From positions 124,001-188,000 of the forward strand of contig NZ_FOLQ01000006.1 of assembly GCF_900112365.1 (NCBI RefSeq): a stretch of 64,000 bases of DNA, in the 5' to 3' direction. Source of the stretch: Spirosoma endophyticum. GTDB lineage: Bacteria; Bacteroidota; Bacteroidia; Cytophagales; Spirosomataceae. Below, in pieces: positions 43,398 to 51,499 of this stretch. A program made the translations under genes and the position numbers. Positions within the stretch are counted from its first letter, which is position 1, and each line of letters starts with the position of its first letter. The notes under the pieces were generated by a model. That model did not search any database and was not told the origin of the DNA. It saw only the letters and a list, made by a program, of their open reading frames with translations.

Positions 43398-43521
43398 TTT
43401 TTAATGGCTATAGCGCGAATGAGTGAACGAGCAGTCATTCGCTCAGTCCTCAATTCGGCATTGGTTGTATTTCTGCAGGAATAACAAAGATGGGGCGAAA
43501 ATAGATTTGCTGAATACCAAA

Positions 43522-44463
43522 CTAAAAATCTCCATAGTCCACTTGCACACAAGTCAATCCCAATGTTCGTCGCCACATGTCCACGACTTGCTGGCGGTCG
43601 TCTACCACAAATTCGACGTAATACCACCCGGCAATGTGTTGTGCGAACAATTCCTGTTTCACGATGGAGTCTTTCCGATTGTCTTTTTCGGCCCGCATAA
43701 ACAGCTCGTAGTCATCCGATTGCCAACCAAAATATTGATTAAGCCAGGCCATTGTTTCGGAACGACAAACAGCATCCCGTCCCGAAAAAAACACGATGCT
43801 ATAGCCCGATGTCTTCATAGCCTGCACTAGTCGAATAATGGGCCATTTCGGCGTATCGATGCCCACCCGATGCCAGTCGAAAGGTGACCGATTGCCCATT
43901 CTGGCTACGGTTCCATCAATATCGACCAGTATACAACGCGGCAGCGATTCATCCTGCTCTCGCTGAAATACGGCACTACGTGTCAGCATTTCCGTCTGAA
44001 AGTTGAAATTCTTCTTCAGTATGCCGAGTTGTTCGGCTTGCTTCCGAATCACGGTTTCTCCCACTGAATCCGGGCGATTCTGATCACGGCGAATGCACTC
44101 CTCAATAGGCGCTTCAATCAACGCATAACGTAGCTCGACTTCATCGAAATGCTCAATCAGCAGCTTCCGAAACTCATTAATATAACTTAGTTTCAGGCTC
44201 GTGTTATCAATCAGAACATGCCAGCCTTTAGCCAGACTTACCAGAATAGCCGTCTTCTGTAACTCATTGACAAGCTGCTCAATGCGGTTTTTATCTTTAT
44301 CGGACCAGGTTGCCCAATAGTCAGGAAGTGATACGGGTAGCAGACTTCGCCGGAAATCATCACGATTGACCCGTAGCCAATTCGGATTTTCGGTGCAGAA
44401 CCGACGGGCGAAGGTTGACTTGCCGCTACCACTCAGACCCGTTAAGATTAGTACGTGTTTCAT
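43522..44463 (-). CDS. T4 Pnkp-like polynucleotide 5'-kinase/3'-phosphatase
   Basis: 313 residues from the ATG at 44463 (seven codons of open frame before it lack an ATG). The P loop GLSGSGKST puts Lys15 and Ser16, and NRDDFR puts Asp35 and Arg38, at the same numbers as the catalytic residues of phage T4 Pnkp. The HAD phosphatase half begins at LVDIDGTVARM (DxDGT, about 185-195), with FFSGRDAVCR near 233 and FVVDDRQQVVDMW near 290. T4 Pnkp (301 residues) fixes RNA ends by 5'-phosphorylation and 3'-dephosphorylation before ligation. This supports an RNA repair role. No RNA ligase is adjacent; the RlaP-type gene lies at 8695-9798. Confidence 0.92.
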   Translation of the reverse strand: MKHVLILTGLSGSGKSTFARRFCTENPNWLRVNRDDFRRSLLPVSLPDYWATWSDKDKNRIEQLVNELQKTAILVSLAKGWHVLIDNTSLKLSYINEFRKLLIEHFDEVELRYALIEAPIEECIRRDQNRPDSVGETVIRKQAEQLGILKKNFNFQTEMLTRSAVFQREQDESLPRCILVDIDGTVARMGNRSPFDWHRVGIDTPKWPIIRLVQAMKTSGYSIVFFSGRDAVCRSETMAWLNQYFGWQSDDYELFMRAEKDNRKDSIVKQELFAQHIAGWYYVEFVVDDRQQVVDMWRRTLGLTCVQVDYGDF

Positions 44464-44674
44464 TATTTGTCCAAGACAAGTCAAAGCGTCGATCCGTTCC
44501 GGCCTGGTCCAGTTATTTTAAGATTCATCGGATGCTATCAAAAGCGCTGAAACTACGATTTATTTGAAAGCCTATTTCCCTCAATTCAGCCTGTAAATTA
44601 ACGTGTTGGATTTGTATTAAGTGGCCGGCCAAAAGGCGGAAACGTACCTTTCGGCTCACTCAGTCAACAAACCC

Positions 44675-45541
44675 ATGTTTCCAATCTTTTATCACGCCCT
44701 GGCGCTATTCTGGTTCACGCCATTCGTTAACCAACCTACTACCGTTCAGGCTGATTATGAAGCGTTAGTCGCTGCCGAACGTAGCTTTGCAAAGGCGGGT
44801 ATTGACAAGGGAATCCGCGATGCATTTCTTGCCAATCTCGACGAAAAATCAGTCGTTTTCGTCCAGAATCAGTTCAGACCCGGTAAGGCTACGTATGAAA
44901 AATCGCCCGTCGGACCAGCCAAACTAAGCTGGCGACCGAATTACGCTGAGATTGCTAAATCGGGGACGCTGGGCTTTACTACTGGTCCGTTTGAGTTGCG
45001 GCCGCGCTCCCTGGAAGAGGTACCCGTTGCTTATGGGCAGTTCACGAGCGTTTGGCAAAAAACCACAACGGGCAACTGGAAAGTACTGATTGATTTCGGT
45101 TGCACACATGAAAAGCCCAACCAACCCGCTCCAGAGTTAAATCCACCCAATCAATTTGCCACTAAGGTAGTGGCTGGTCTGGATACGTCGGTGATTAGTC
45201 GGGAATTGAGACAGGTGGAATCGCTCTTTGCGGAAACGGCCCGCCAGAAAAGCCTGCACGATGCCTATCAACCCGTATTACCAGCCAGCGACTCGATCCG
45301 TTTATTGCGCGAAGGCCACGTACTGTATGAGGGCGCAACGGCTAAACACTTGGCCAACTCATCCATCCAACAAGTTGATTACCAGCCGGCACAAACCATC
45401 GCGGCTCCGTCGGGCGATCTTGGATTTAGTTACGGCTATGCTACGTTCAACCAGATAAAACAGGCTTATCTGCGTATCTGGCGAAAACGGAACGGGCACT
45501 GGCAATTGGCGCAGGAAGTTTTGTCGCTCAAGTTTAGTTAA
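44675..45541 (+). CDS. Exported protein with two NTF2-like (DUF4440-type) domains
   Basis: 288 residues from the ATG at 44675, which gives a hydrophobic N-terminus (MFPIFYHALALFWFTPF). The open frame extends 18 codons upstream to a GTG. Two similar units follow: YEALVAAERSFAKAGIDKGIRDAFLANLDEKSVVF near 28-62 and ELRQVESLFAETARQKSLHDAYQPVL near 172-198, each with a closing strand pair (GQFTSVWQKTTTGNWKVLIDFG; AYLRIWRKRNGHWQLAQEVL). This is the DUF4440/SnoaL cone fold in tandem. No catalytic residues can be named, so function is unknown; it may bind a small molecule in the periplasm. Confidence 0.75.
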   Translation: MFPIFYHALALFWFTPFVNQPTTVQADYEALVAAERSFAKAGIDKGIRDAFLANLDEKSVVFVQNQFRPGKATYEKSPVGPAKLSWRPNYAEIAKSGTLGFTTGPFELRPRSLEEVPVAYGQFTSVWQKTTTGNWKVLIDFGCTHEKPNQPAPELNPPNQFATKVVAGLDTSVISRELRQVESLFAETARQKSLHDAYQPVLPASDSIRLLREGHVLYEGATAKHLANSSIQQVDYQPAQTIAAPSGDLGFSYGYATFNQIKQAYLRIWRKRNGHWQLAQEVLSLKFS

Positions 45542-45733
45542 GTCAGTTTTCATTCGCCTTTAGTCCTCCGAAATGGAATGCGGCTACCACTGATTAGACA
45601 TATTTACGCTGATCTGACCCGGAGCATCTGCGTTCCGTTTTTTTATATAATAAGCTCTGCCAGGGCGTAGGAAGGGTAGTAAAGTGGCAGCAAATGACTA
45701 TTTTCAGCCGCTACACACTACGCTGATCTAGCT

Positions 45734-46849
45734 ATGCAGTACACGCGGATGCCGATTGAAATAGAATCGCCGGAAGAAATTGGCTATTCGACGATTACGT
45801 ATAATCTGGCGGAGAGTTCCGTGCGGGACATTCAATTGAAAGACCTGAATCTCTCCTTGGGCGATCTCGTTTTAAGTTATGGACATCACCGGGGACACCC
45901 CGACCTTCTGAATTGTATTGCCAGCGAAGGCACAACTTTCCAGCCCAACGACGTGCTTGTTTGCAGTGGGGCGGCTACCGCTTTATTTATCGTAGCCACT
46001 ACGTTGCTCAGCGAGAAAGATCATCTGGTTGTTGTGCGTCCCAATTATGGAACGAATCTCGAAACACCACGGGCCATCAACTGTGAGATGAGCATCATCG
46101 ACCTGACATTTGAGGAACGTTATGCGTTCGACGTAGACCAGGTTCGTCAGGAGATTCAATCTAACACCCGCCTGATCAGCATCACCAATCCGCATAATCC
46201 GACGGGCACAGTTATTTCGGGAGACGTATTGATCGACCTGGTAGCCTTAGCCGAAGCTCACAATTGTTATCTGCTGGTCGATGAAACGTATCGCTACCTG
46301 AATTTCCAAACGCCACGCACTCCCTATCTTGCCGAGAAAAGCCCGAACGTAATTTCGGTTAGTTCGCTATCGAAAGCATTTGGCGTACCCGGTATACGAA
46401 TTGGCTGGATCATCTGTCGCGATAAGCAACTAATGTCCCAATTTCTGGCGGCAAAAGAACAGATCATGATTACGAACTCGGTGGTCGATGAGCAGATTGC
46501 GTTACACATTTTGCAAAATCAGGCAGCTATTTTGACTGCAACGCATCAGCCTATTCGCATCAATTTCGAGATTATCAAGACCTTCTTTTCCGAAACGCCT
46601 TACCTGGAATGGGTAGAGCCGACTGCCGGTGTAGTCTGTTTTCCCAGACTAAAATCGGGCTACCAACTTAACGTAGCCCCATTTTATGAATCATTATATG
46701 CGCAGTACAGCACACTGGTTGGGCCGGGACATTGGTTCGAGCAGGCCAGAACGTCCATGCGCATCGGCTTCGGGTATCCTACTGCCGATGAATTAAAAAC
46801 CGGCTTACAAAACCTTGAGCGCTGCCTGGTCGATAATTTAACAGCGTAA
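45734..46849 (+). CDS. PLP-dependent aminotransferase, class I/II fold
   Basis: 371 residues. SGAATALFIVATTLL near 77-91 is the phosphate-cup region, ITNPHNPTGTVISGD near 150-164 and VDETYRYLNF near 180-189 (Asp and Tyr contact the PLP ring) are conserved, and SSLSKAFGVPGIRIGW near 210-225 holds the PLP lysine. The C-terminal domain ends with the substrate Arg in SMRIGFGYP near 350. It resembles aminotransferases related to capreomycidine synthase, but its amino acid and keto acid are unknown. It is followed 74 nt later by the dipeptidase gene on the same strand. Confidence 0.92.
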   Translation: MQYTRMPIEIESPEEIGYSTITYNLAESSVRDIQLKDLNLSLGDLVLSYGHHRGHPDLLNCIASEGTTFQPNDVLVCSGAATALFIVATTLLSEKDHLVVVRPNYGTNLETPRAINCEMSIIDLTFEERYAFDVDQVRQEIQSNTRLISITNPHNPTGTVISGDVLIDLVALAEAHNCYLLVDETYRYLNFQTPRTPYLAEKSPNVISVSSLSKAFGVPGIRIGWIICRDKQLMSQFLAAKEQIMITNSVVDEQIALHILQNQAAILTATHQPIRINFEIIKTFFSETPYLEWVEPTAGVVCFPRLKSGYQLNVAPFYESLYAQYSTLVGPGHWFEQARTSMRIGFGYPTADELKTGLQNLERCLVDNLTA

Positions 46850-46923
46850 TCTGGCGCGGGTTTACCGGAACGCCGGACCGATCCATGCCAGAACGCCAGA
46901 ATGAACCATATACAACCTCCCCT

Positions 46924-47679
46924 ATGAAAAATCAATTCTGTAAAAACGGCCTGTTCACTACGTTCCTTTTCCTCAGTTTGCCAGTCGCATCCATAGCGCA
47001 GCCACTGACCTTTGATTTGCCTAAAAGCAAGTATGGCTTACCCGTAGTCAATGACGTAACGATCTATAAAAAGATCGTAGCCGCCGACCCCAATAATGAG
47101 CTTGTGGATATGCGCGCCATTCTGCCCGACGCTCAATTCGACGTTACGTATGCCCACACCAATAATTTTCTGAAGCGAAAATTGTACCCCACGGCCGATG
47201 TATTCATGCGGAAACCGGCGGCACTCGCCATTCGGCAGGCGCACGAAAATCTGAAGAAGCAGGGGCTTGGTTTGCTGCTTTTCGATGGCTATCGTCCCTA
47301 TGCCATCACTGTCCTGTTCTACGAAGAAAACGGCGATACTACGTTCGTGGCTGATCCACGAAAAGGCTCGCGACACAACCGGGGTATGGCTATTGATTTG
47401 ACGCTTTTCGATCGAAAAACCGGCAAACGGCTGTCGATGCCATCTGATTACGATGAATCGACGCCCCGTGCTTATCATAATTACACGCAGTCGGATAGCG
47501 CGTCGCTGGCTCACCGTGCTATTTTAAAAGCCGCGATGGAACAGGTAGGCTTTTCGATATTTCCGTGGGAGTGGTGGCACTACGATTTTCGAGGTTGGGA
47601 AAGCTGCTTTACCTACGATTTATCGCACCGTGCGATTCGCGAGGCCAACAAAACGGTGCACAAAGCGAAAGCGAAATGA
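46924..47679 (+). CDS. M15D-family (VanX/DdpX-like) D-alanyl-D-alanine dipeptidase, exported
   Basis: 251 residues from the ATG at 46924, which gives a signal peptide (MKNQFCKNGLFTTFLFLSLPVASIAQ). The M15D zinc site is clear: SRHNRGMAIDLTLFD (His and Asp) near 147-161 and EWWHYDF (Glu base, His ligand) near 221-227. YAHTNNFLKRKLYP near 75-88 and GYRPYAI near 118 are conserved in VanX and DdpX. Such enzymes split D-Ala-D-Ala. VanX is cytosolic and gives vancomycin resistance; this one is exported, so scavenging of released cell-wall dipeptide is more likely. No van ligase genes adjoin it. Confidence 0.9.
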   Translation: MKNQFCKNGLFTTFLFLSLPVASIAQPLTFDLPKSKYGLPVVNDVTIYKKIVAADPNNELVDMRAILPDAQFDVTYAHTNNFLKRKLYPTADVFMRKPAALAIRQAHENLKKQGLGLLLFDGYRPYAITVLFYEENGDTTFVADPRKGSRHNRGMAIDLTLFDRKTGKRLSMPSDYDESTPRAYHNYTQSDSASLAHRAILKAAMEQVGFSIFPWEWWHYDFRGWESCFTYDLSHRAIREANKTVHKAKAK

Positions 47680-47728
47680 TTGGTATATGCATTGAGTAGA
47701 TTACCGACTTGGCTTTCTCTATTTCTTC

Positions 47729-48877
47729 ATGCAACGAAGGACGTTTATCCAACATACCGGCCTACTCACAGCCGCTGTGAGTACAGCCGGACCAGCGGTT
47801 TTTGCTACGTCGCAACCGGAGAACGTAGCAAAAAATAAGTTACCGAAATGGAAAGGGTTTAATCTGCTGGATTTTTTCTCGCCCGATCCTGCCCAATCTC
47901 GTAAGGCAACTCAGGAAGATCATCTTAAATGGATGCAGGACTGGGGGTTCGATTTTGTCCGGCTCCCAATGGCGTATCCAGCTTATCTGAAATTTGACAG
48001 GAGTCGAAACATTACACCCAACGAAGTCTATCAAATTGACCAGCAGGCCGTTGATCGAATTGATACGTTGGTGGCATTGGCGCATAAATACAAGCTGCAT
48101 GTCAGTTTGAACCTGCATCGGGCACCGGGTTATTGCATCAACGCAGGCTTCAACGAGCCGTATAATCTCTGGACCGACCAGGCCGCACTCGATGCGTTCT
48201 GTTTTCACTGGAACATGTGGGCCAAACGGTATAAGAACGTATCAGCCACGAAAATCAGCTTCGACCTGTTGAATGAGCCGAGTATGCGGGCCGACATGAA
48301 CGACCAGCACTCCAAACGTAGCACCGTGCCGGGCGACGTTTATCGCAAGGTGGCGAAAGCCGCATCAGAAGCCATTCGGAAGGAAAACCCTAACCATCTG
48401 GTCATTGCGGATGGGAACGATACGGGCACTTCGGTTATTCCCGAACTCATCGACCTCAACATCGGTCAAAGTTGCCGGGGGTATAATCCGGGCATTATTT
48501 CACACTACAAAGCGCCCTGGGCCAACAAAGACCCGGATCATCTGCCAGAACCTAAATGGCCGGGGCAGGTAGGAAATAAATACCTGAGTCGTGCCATGCT
48601 CGAAACCTTCTACCAGCCGTGGATTGAGTTGGTAAATAAGGGCGTTGGCGTTCATTGTGGGGAATGTGGATGCTGGAACAAAACGCCACACGACGTCTTT
48701 CTGGCCTGGTTTACCGATGTGCTCGATATTCTGTCGAGCCACGGCATTGGCTTTGCGCTCTGGGAATTCATCGGTGATTTTGGCATTCTGGACTCCCGAC
48801 GTACCGACGTCGCCTACGAAGACTGGTACGGTCATAAGCTGGACCGGAAACTGCTGAATCTGCTGCTAAAAGCGTAA
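47729..48877 (+). CDS. Glycoside hydrolase family 5 (cellulase-like)
   Basis: 382 residues. An RRTFIQHTGLLTAAVSTAGPAVFA leader resembles a Tat signal, so export may be of a folded enzyme. The GH5 barrel (about 40-370) has FDLLNEPSM with acid/base Glu183, VHCGECGCW with nucleophile Glu312, LHRAPGY near 130, and LWEFIGDFGILD near 340-351. GH5 enzymes cut beta-1,4- or beta-1,3-linked glucans, mannans or glycosides; the subfamily cannot be told here. It is 49 nt after the dipeptidase gene, on the same strand, perhaps in one transcript. Confidence 0.92.
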   Translation: MQRRTFIQHTGLLTAAVSTAGPAVFATSQPENVAKNKLPKWKGFNLLDFFSPDPAQSRKATQEDHLKWMQDWGFDFVRLPMAYPAYLKFDRSRNITPNEVYQIDQQAVDRIDTLVALAHKYKLHVSLNLHRAPGYCINAGFNEPYNLWTDQAALDAFCFHWNMWAKRYKNVSATKISFDLLNEPSMRADMNDQHSKRSTVPGDVYRKVAKAASEAIRKENPNHLVIADGNDTGTSVIPELIDLNIGQSCRGYNPGIISHYKAPWANKDPDHLPEPKWPGQVGNKYLSRAMLETFYQPWIELVNKGVGVHCGECGCWNKTPHDVFLAWFTDVLDILSSHGIGFALWEFIGDFGILDSRRTDVAYEDWYGHKLDRKLLNLLLKA

Positions 48878-48879
48878 AA

Positions 48880-48910
48880 AAAGCCGGCACGAGTGCCAGA
48901 TTTTTGTTAG
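48880..48910. terminator. Weak bidirectional terminator
   Basis: AAAAAAA precedes and TTTTT follows a short GGCAC / GTGCC stem (2-nt loop). It lies between the stops of the GH5 gene and the convergent gene ending 48933. Confidence 0.4.
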
Positions 48911-48932
48911 TATACTACTGGAATATAAACAC

Positions 48933-49262
48933 TTATTTTGCGGATCGTTTCATACGCTGATCATACAAATCTGGCTGATTGTCATCTAGCGCAGCCTGAG
49001 TACGATTACCCAGTTCGGCCGCCCGAATCTCGAATTCCATTTCCTGACGTAGATAATCAACCGTTAAATTATGCTGACTTGCTTCTTCGGTCAACAGCAT
49101 CGAAAGCTGCTTGGCATGCTCTTCGTCTGATGCTTCCAGCAATCGATTAAACTGCCGGTTAAAATCGCCATATGTATACGGCTCGACACCTTTTGCTACC
49201 GAGATTTGGATCTGCCGGTAGGTTTGTGCGACGAAATAAAGAATTTTATTGACGTTACTCAT
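48933..49262 (-). CDS. Small cytosolic helical protein, unknown
   Basis: 109 residues, charged and entirely helical by eye, without signal peptide or membrane helix. MSNVNKILYFVAQTYRQIQISVAKG at the start and LRQEMEFEIRAAELGNRTQ near 76-94 are amphipathic. I recognise no family. It converges with the GH5 gene, and the ATG at 49262 is clear. Confidence 0.6.
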   Translation of the reverse strand: MSNVNKILYFVAQTYRQIQISVAKGVEPYTYGDFNRQFNRLLEASDEEHAKQLSMLLTEEASQHNLTVDYLRQEMEFEIRAAELGNRTQAALDDNQPDLYDQRMKRSAK

Positions 49263-49572
49263 ACTACTTACTGATAATGTAGTTGCTGTAACTACAGCAC
49301 GGGTAAGTAAGTTGCGGTCTGTAGTAAAAAAACAGAGTTGTCTTAGTTAAAAAACACTACGAGGTAGTACTGATCTTCTCGAACAGAAACCACTACGTCA
49401 AAAATTTTACAGCCGATACCCGAACACCTTTGATACCGTTTTGTTGATATACGCGAGGCTTTCGTCTTACCAAAACGTAACGCGAACATCATGCCACAAA
49501 GCAGGCGCGTAAGTTGTATGCTACTATATTGATCCATCTGGACTTGACTCATTAATCTAAATCACACATAAC
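49263..49572. other. 310-nt intergenic stretch before the YciF-like gene
   Basis: No supported gene and no matching promoter box. TTTG occurs at 49429-49432 and 49440-49443 but no TAnnTTTG is correctly spaced. Confidence 0.3.
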
Positions 49573-50211
49573 ATGGCATCTCTGACAGACCGCATAGCAA
49601 GTTTTTTTGGTGGCGAGGACTCCACTACCGACGAAGGATTGAGAGATCTGTTTATCAGCGAATTAAAAGAAGTCTATTACGCCGAAAAGCACTCAATTAA
49701 TGCGCTGAACAACCAGGCCGACGCGGGTACAACAAACGAAGTACGTACAGCTTTCCTGCAACATCGTGACGAAAGTCAGGTTCAGATCGAACGTCTGGAA
49801 GAGATTTTCAGAATCATTGGCGTAAAAACCGAGGAGATAAAATCAGATGCGATTGACGGCCTGATTAATGACGCCAAACGGGTTATTGCCAATACGGAAG
49901 CCGGTTCGCTGACGCGTGATGCCGGGTTGATAATTGCGGTGCAAAAAATTGAGCACTTCGAAATCGCCAGCTATGGCTCCCTCTTGACGCTGGCCAACGT
50001 ACTGGATTTCGGCCAGTCGGCTGAGTTGTTGGCGCTAACACTAGCCGAAGAGAAAGAAGCCGATCGCAAACTGACGATCCTGGCCGAGTCCTTTGTAAAC
50101 AAGCGCTCTAAAGTTGAAGAAGACGAACATCCTGGCAGCCATCACGCCAGCCGCCATCCGGCACACAGTCCAGATGCCGATGTTACGCTGGGTGGCACAT
50201 TGGGGATTTAA
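49573..50211 (+). CDS. YciE/YciF-family (DUF892) ferritin-like protein
   Basis: 212 residues. The four-helix bundle matches DUF892: LRDLFISELKEVYYAEKHSINALN near 21-44 (first Glu and the E-x2-YYAEK pair), FLQHRDESQVQIERLEEIF near 63-81, IIAVQKIEHFEIASYGSLLTLA near 118-139 and LLALTLAEEKEADRKLTILAE near 150-170. The Glu and His residues form a di-iron-like site. Members are stress-induced and may store iron or oxidise it. The 30-residue tail is His/Asp-rich (HPGSHHASRHPAHSPDAD), possibly metal-binding. A 22-bp terminator follows. Confidence 0.9.
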   Translation: MASLTDRIASFFGGEDSTTDEGLRDLFISELKEVYYAEKHSINALNNQADAGTTNEVRTAFLQHRDESQVQIERLEEIFRIIGVKTEEIKSDAIDGLINDAKRVIANTEAGSLTRDAGLIIAVQKIEHFEIASYGSLLTLANVLDFGQSAELLALTLAEEKEADRKLTILAESFVNKRSKVEEDEHPGSHHASRHPAHSPDADVTLGGTLGI

Positions 50212-50214
50212 ACC

Positions 50215-50262
50215 AAGTAAAAACGTCCCGAAAAGGTAAGCCTTTTCGGGACGTTTTTACTT
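50215..50262 (+). terminator. Terminator of the YciF-like gene
   Basis: Perfect 22-bp stem (50215-50236 with 50241-50262), 4-nt loop, starting 3 nt after the stop codon. The T run lies inside the right arm. It can also serve the convergent gene ending at 50319. Confidence 0.85.
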
Positions 50263-50318
50263 GATAGATGGGCTTCAATGGCGTCAGCAGGTTTTACCGG
50301 CTTACCCATAGCGAAATC

Positions 50319-51179
50319 TTACTCTTTCAAGCTTTTCAGATACGCGATGCTTTTGGGCATTTGTTCGTACTCATGATTGCTTTCGTCTTCGATGTAATAA
50401 TGTTTGATACCCGCTTTTTTCGCCAGGCGTAAAATTTCAGGAATGTTAACCTGTCCCTCACCAAGCGTTACGTCGTTTTCGGGTGGTGTACCGCCACTCA
50501 AATCACCTTTGATGCCTTTTTTGAGATCTTTCAGGTGCATCAGTTTAAACCGGCTACCGTAGTTCTTCAGCAATTGTACAGGGTCAGCTCCACCGTGTTG
50601 CGCCCACAGAATGTCCATTTCAAAGGAAACGTATTCGGGGTTAGTATTTTTAACGATATAATCGAATAAGGTGCCATTCTCGTAAGGCTGGAATTCGTAA
50701 CCGTGGTTGTGGTAGCAGAATGTGATGCCGTTTTCTTTCAACACTTTGCCAGCTCGATTGAAATCGGCAACGGCCTTTTTGGCATTGTCAAGATTGAAAC
50801 TGGCTTTTTGATGCGGAATCCAGGCGACCATCACAAACGAAGCCCCCAGGGCTTTTGCCTTTCTAACCGCATCCATAGGGTCTTTCACAAGTTGATCGTA
50901 GCCTTCGCCAGTTGCCGAAATTTTAATACCCCGCTCATCACACATCTTTTTAAATTCGGCTTCGGTCATTCCTTTTGGAGCACCACCTTCCATATCCGTA
51001 ATGCCGAGCGCCTTGATCGTGTCCAACGTAGCGACAACGCTTTTGGGAAAGCTATTCCGATACGTATACGATTCAACGCCAATGGGGAATGTATAAAGTT
51101 TGCCTTTCTGGGCAAAGCTATTCGTCAGGTTGAGAAGAGAAGTCGTTGCCAGGCACAACGCGAAAAGGATTTTTTTCAT
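50319..51179 (-). CDS. Exported sugar phosphate isomerase/epimerase-like TIM-barrel protein
   Basis: 286 residues. A signal peptide (about 1-24, MKKILFALCLATTSLLNLTNSFAQ) precedes the xylose isomerase-like TIM barrel: VESYTYRNSFPKSV, EGGAPKGMTEAEFKKMCDERGIKISA, YHNHGYEF near 154-161 (metal-binding His/Glu region), EMDILWAQHGG near 187 and HYYIEDESNH near 262. Known relatives act on sugar phosphates or inosose in the cytosol. Export is common for this group in Bacteroidota, where glycoside-processing roles are suspected but not shown. The ATG at 51179 fits the signal peptide. Confidence 0.87.
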   Translation of the reverse strand: MKKILFALCLATTSLLNLTNSFAQKGKLYTFPIGVESYTYRNSFPKSVVATLDTIKALGITDMEGGAPKGMTEAEFKKMCDERGIKISATGEGYDQLVKDPMDAVRKAKALGASFVMVAWIPHQKASFNLDNAKKAVADFNRAGKVLKENGITFCYHNHGYEFQPYENGTLFDYIVKNTNPEYVSFEMDILWAQHGGADPVQLLKNYGSRFKLMHLKDLKKGIKGDLSGGTPPENDVTLGEGQVNIPEILRLAKKAGIKHYYIEDESNHEYEQMPKSIAYLKSLKE

Positions 51180-51283
51180 GGCTATGGGTTTTTCATCAAT
51201 AAGGCTGAATCGCCCCTAATTTTACTCACAGCCAGGGCAGGAACCTCCCGCAGCACGTGATAATCACGACGGCAGTATTTATG

Positions 51284-51376
51284 TCAAACTAATAGTAATC
51301 CTGCCACGGCAGCCACGACGGCTAGCAGCGAGATAACCAGCCAGATACGAGCTGCGTACTCTTTTTTAGAGTCCAT
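51284..51376 (-). CDS. 30-residue single-pass membrane peptide
   Basis: ATG at 51376, TGA at 51284-51286. A charged start (MDSKKEYAAR) leads into a 20-residue hydrophobic helix (IWLVISLLAVVAAVAGLLLV) that reaches the C-terminus. It lies in the 320-nt gap between the epimerase and the propeller kinase gene. Function unknown; similar tiny membrane peptides often tune a membrane protein complex. Confidence 0.5.
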   Translation of the reverse strand: MDSKKEYAARIWLVISLLAVVAAVAGLLLV

Positions 51377-51499
51377 AAATTGGCCACATTTAATGAACCA
51401 AAGATCGGAGAAAAGACAGGACGAAGCTATACGAAGATCTTGGTATATTGATACGTATTTCTACGCAAAATATAGTTATTGAGGTAAAGCAGCAGCGAA

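Noticed and set aside
49343..49552. 69-codon minus-strand frame upstream of the YciF-like gene
   Set aside because: No structure or family; lies in the probable control region of the plus-strand gene.
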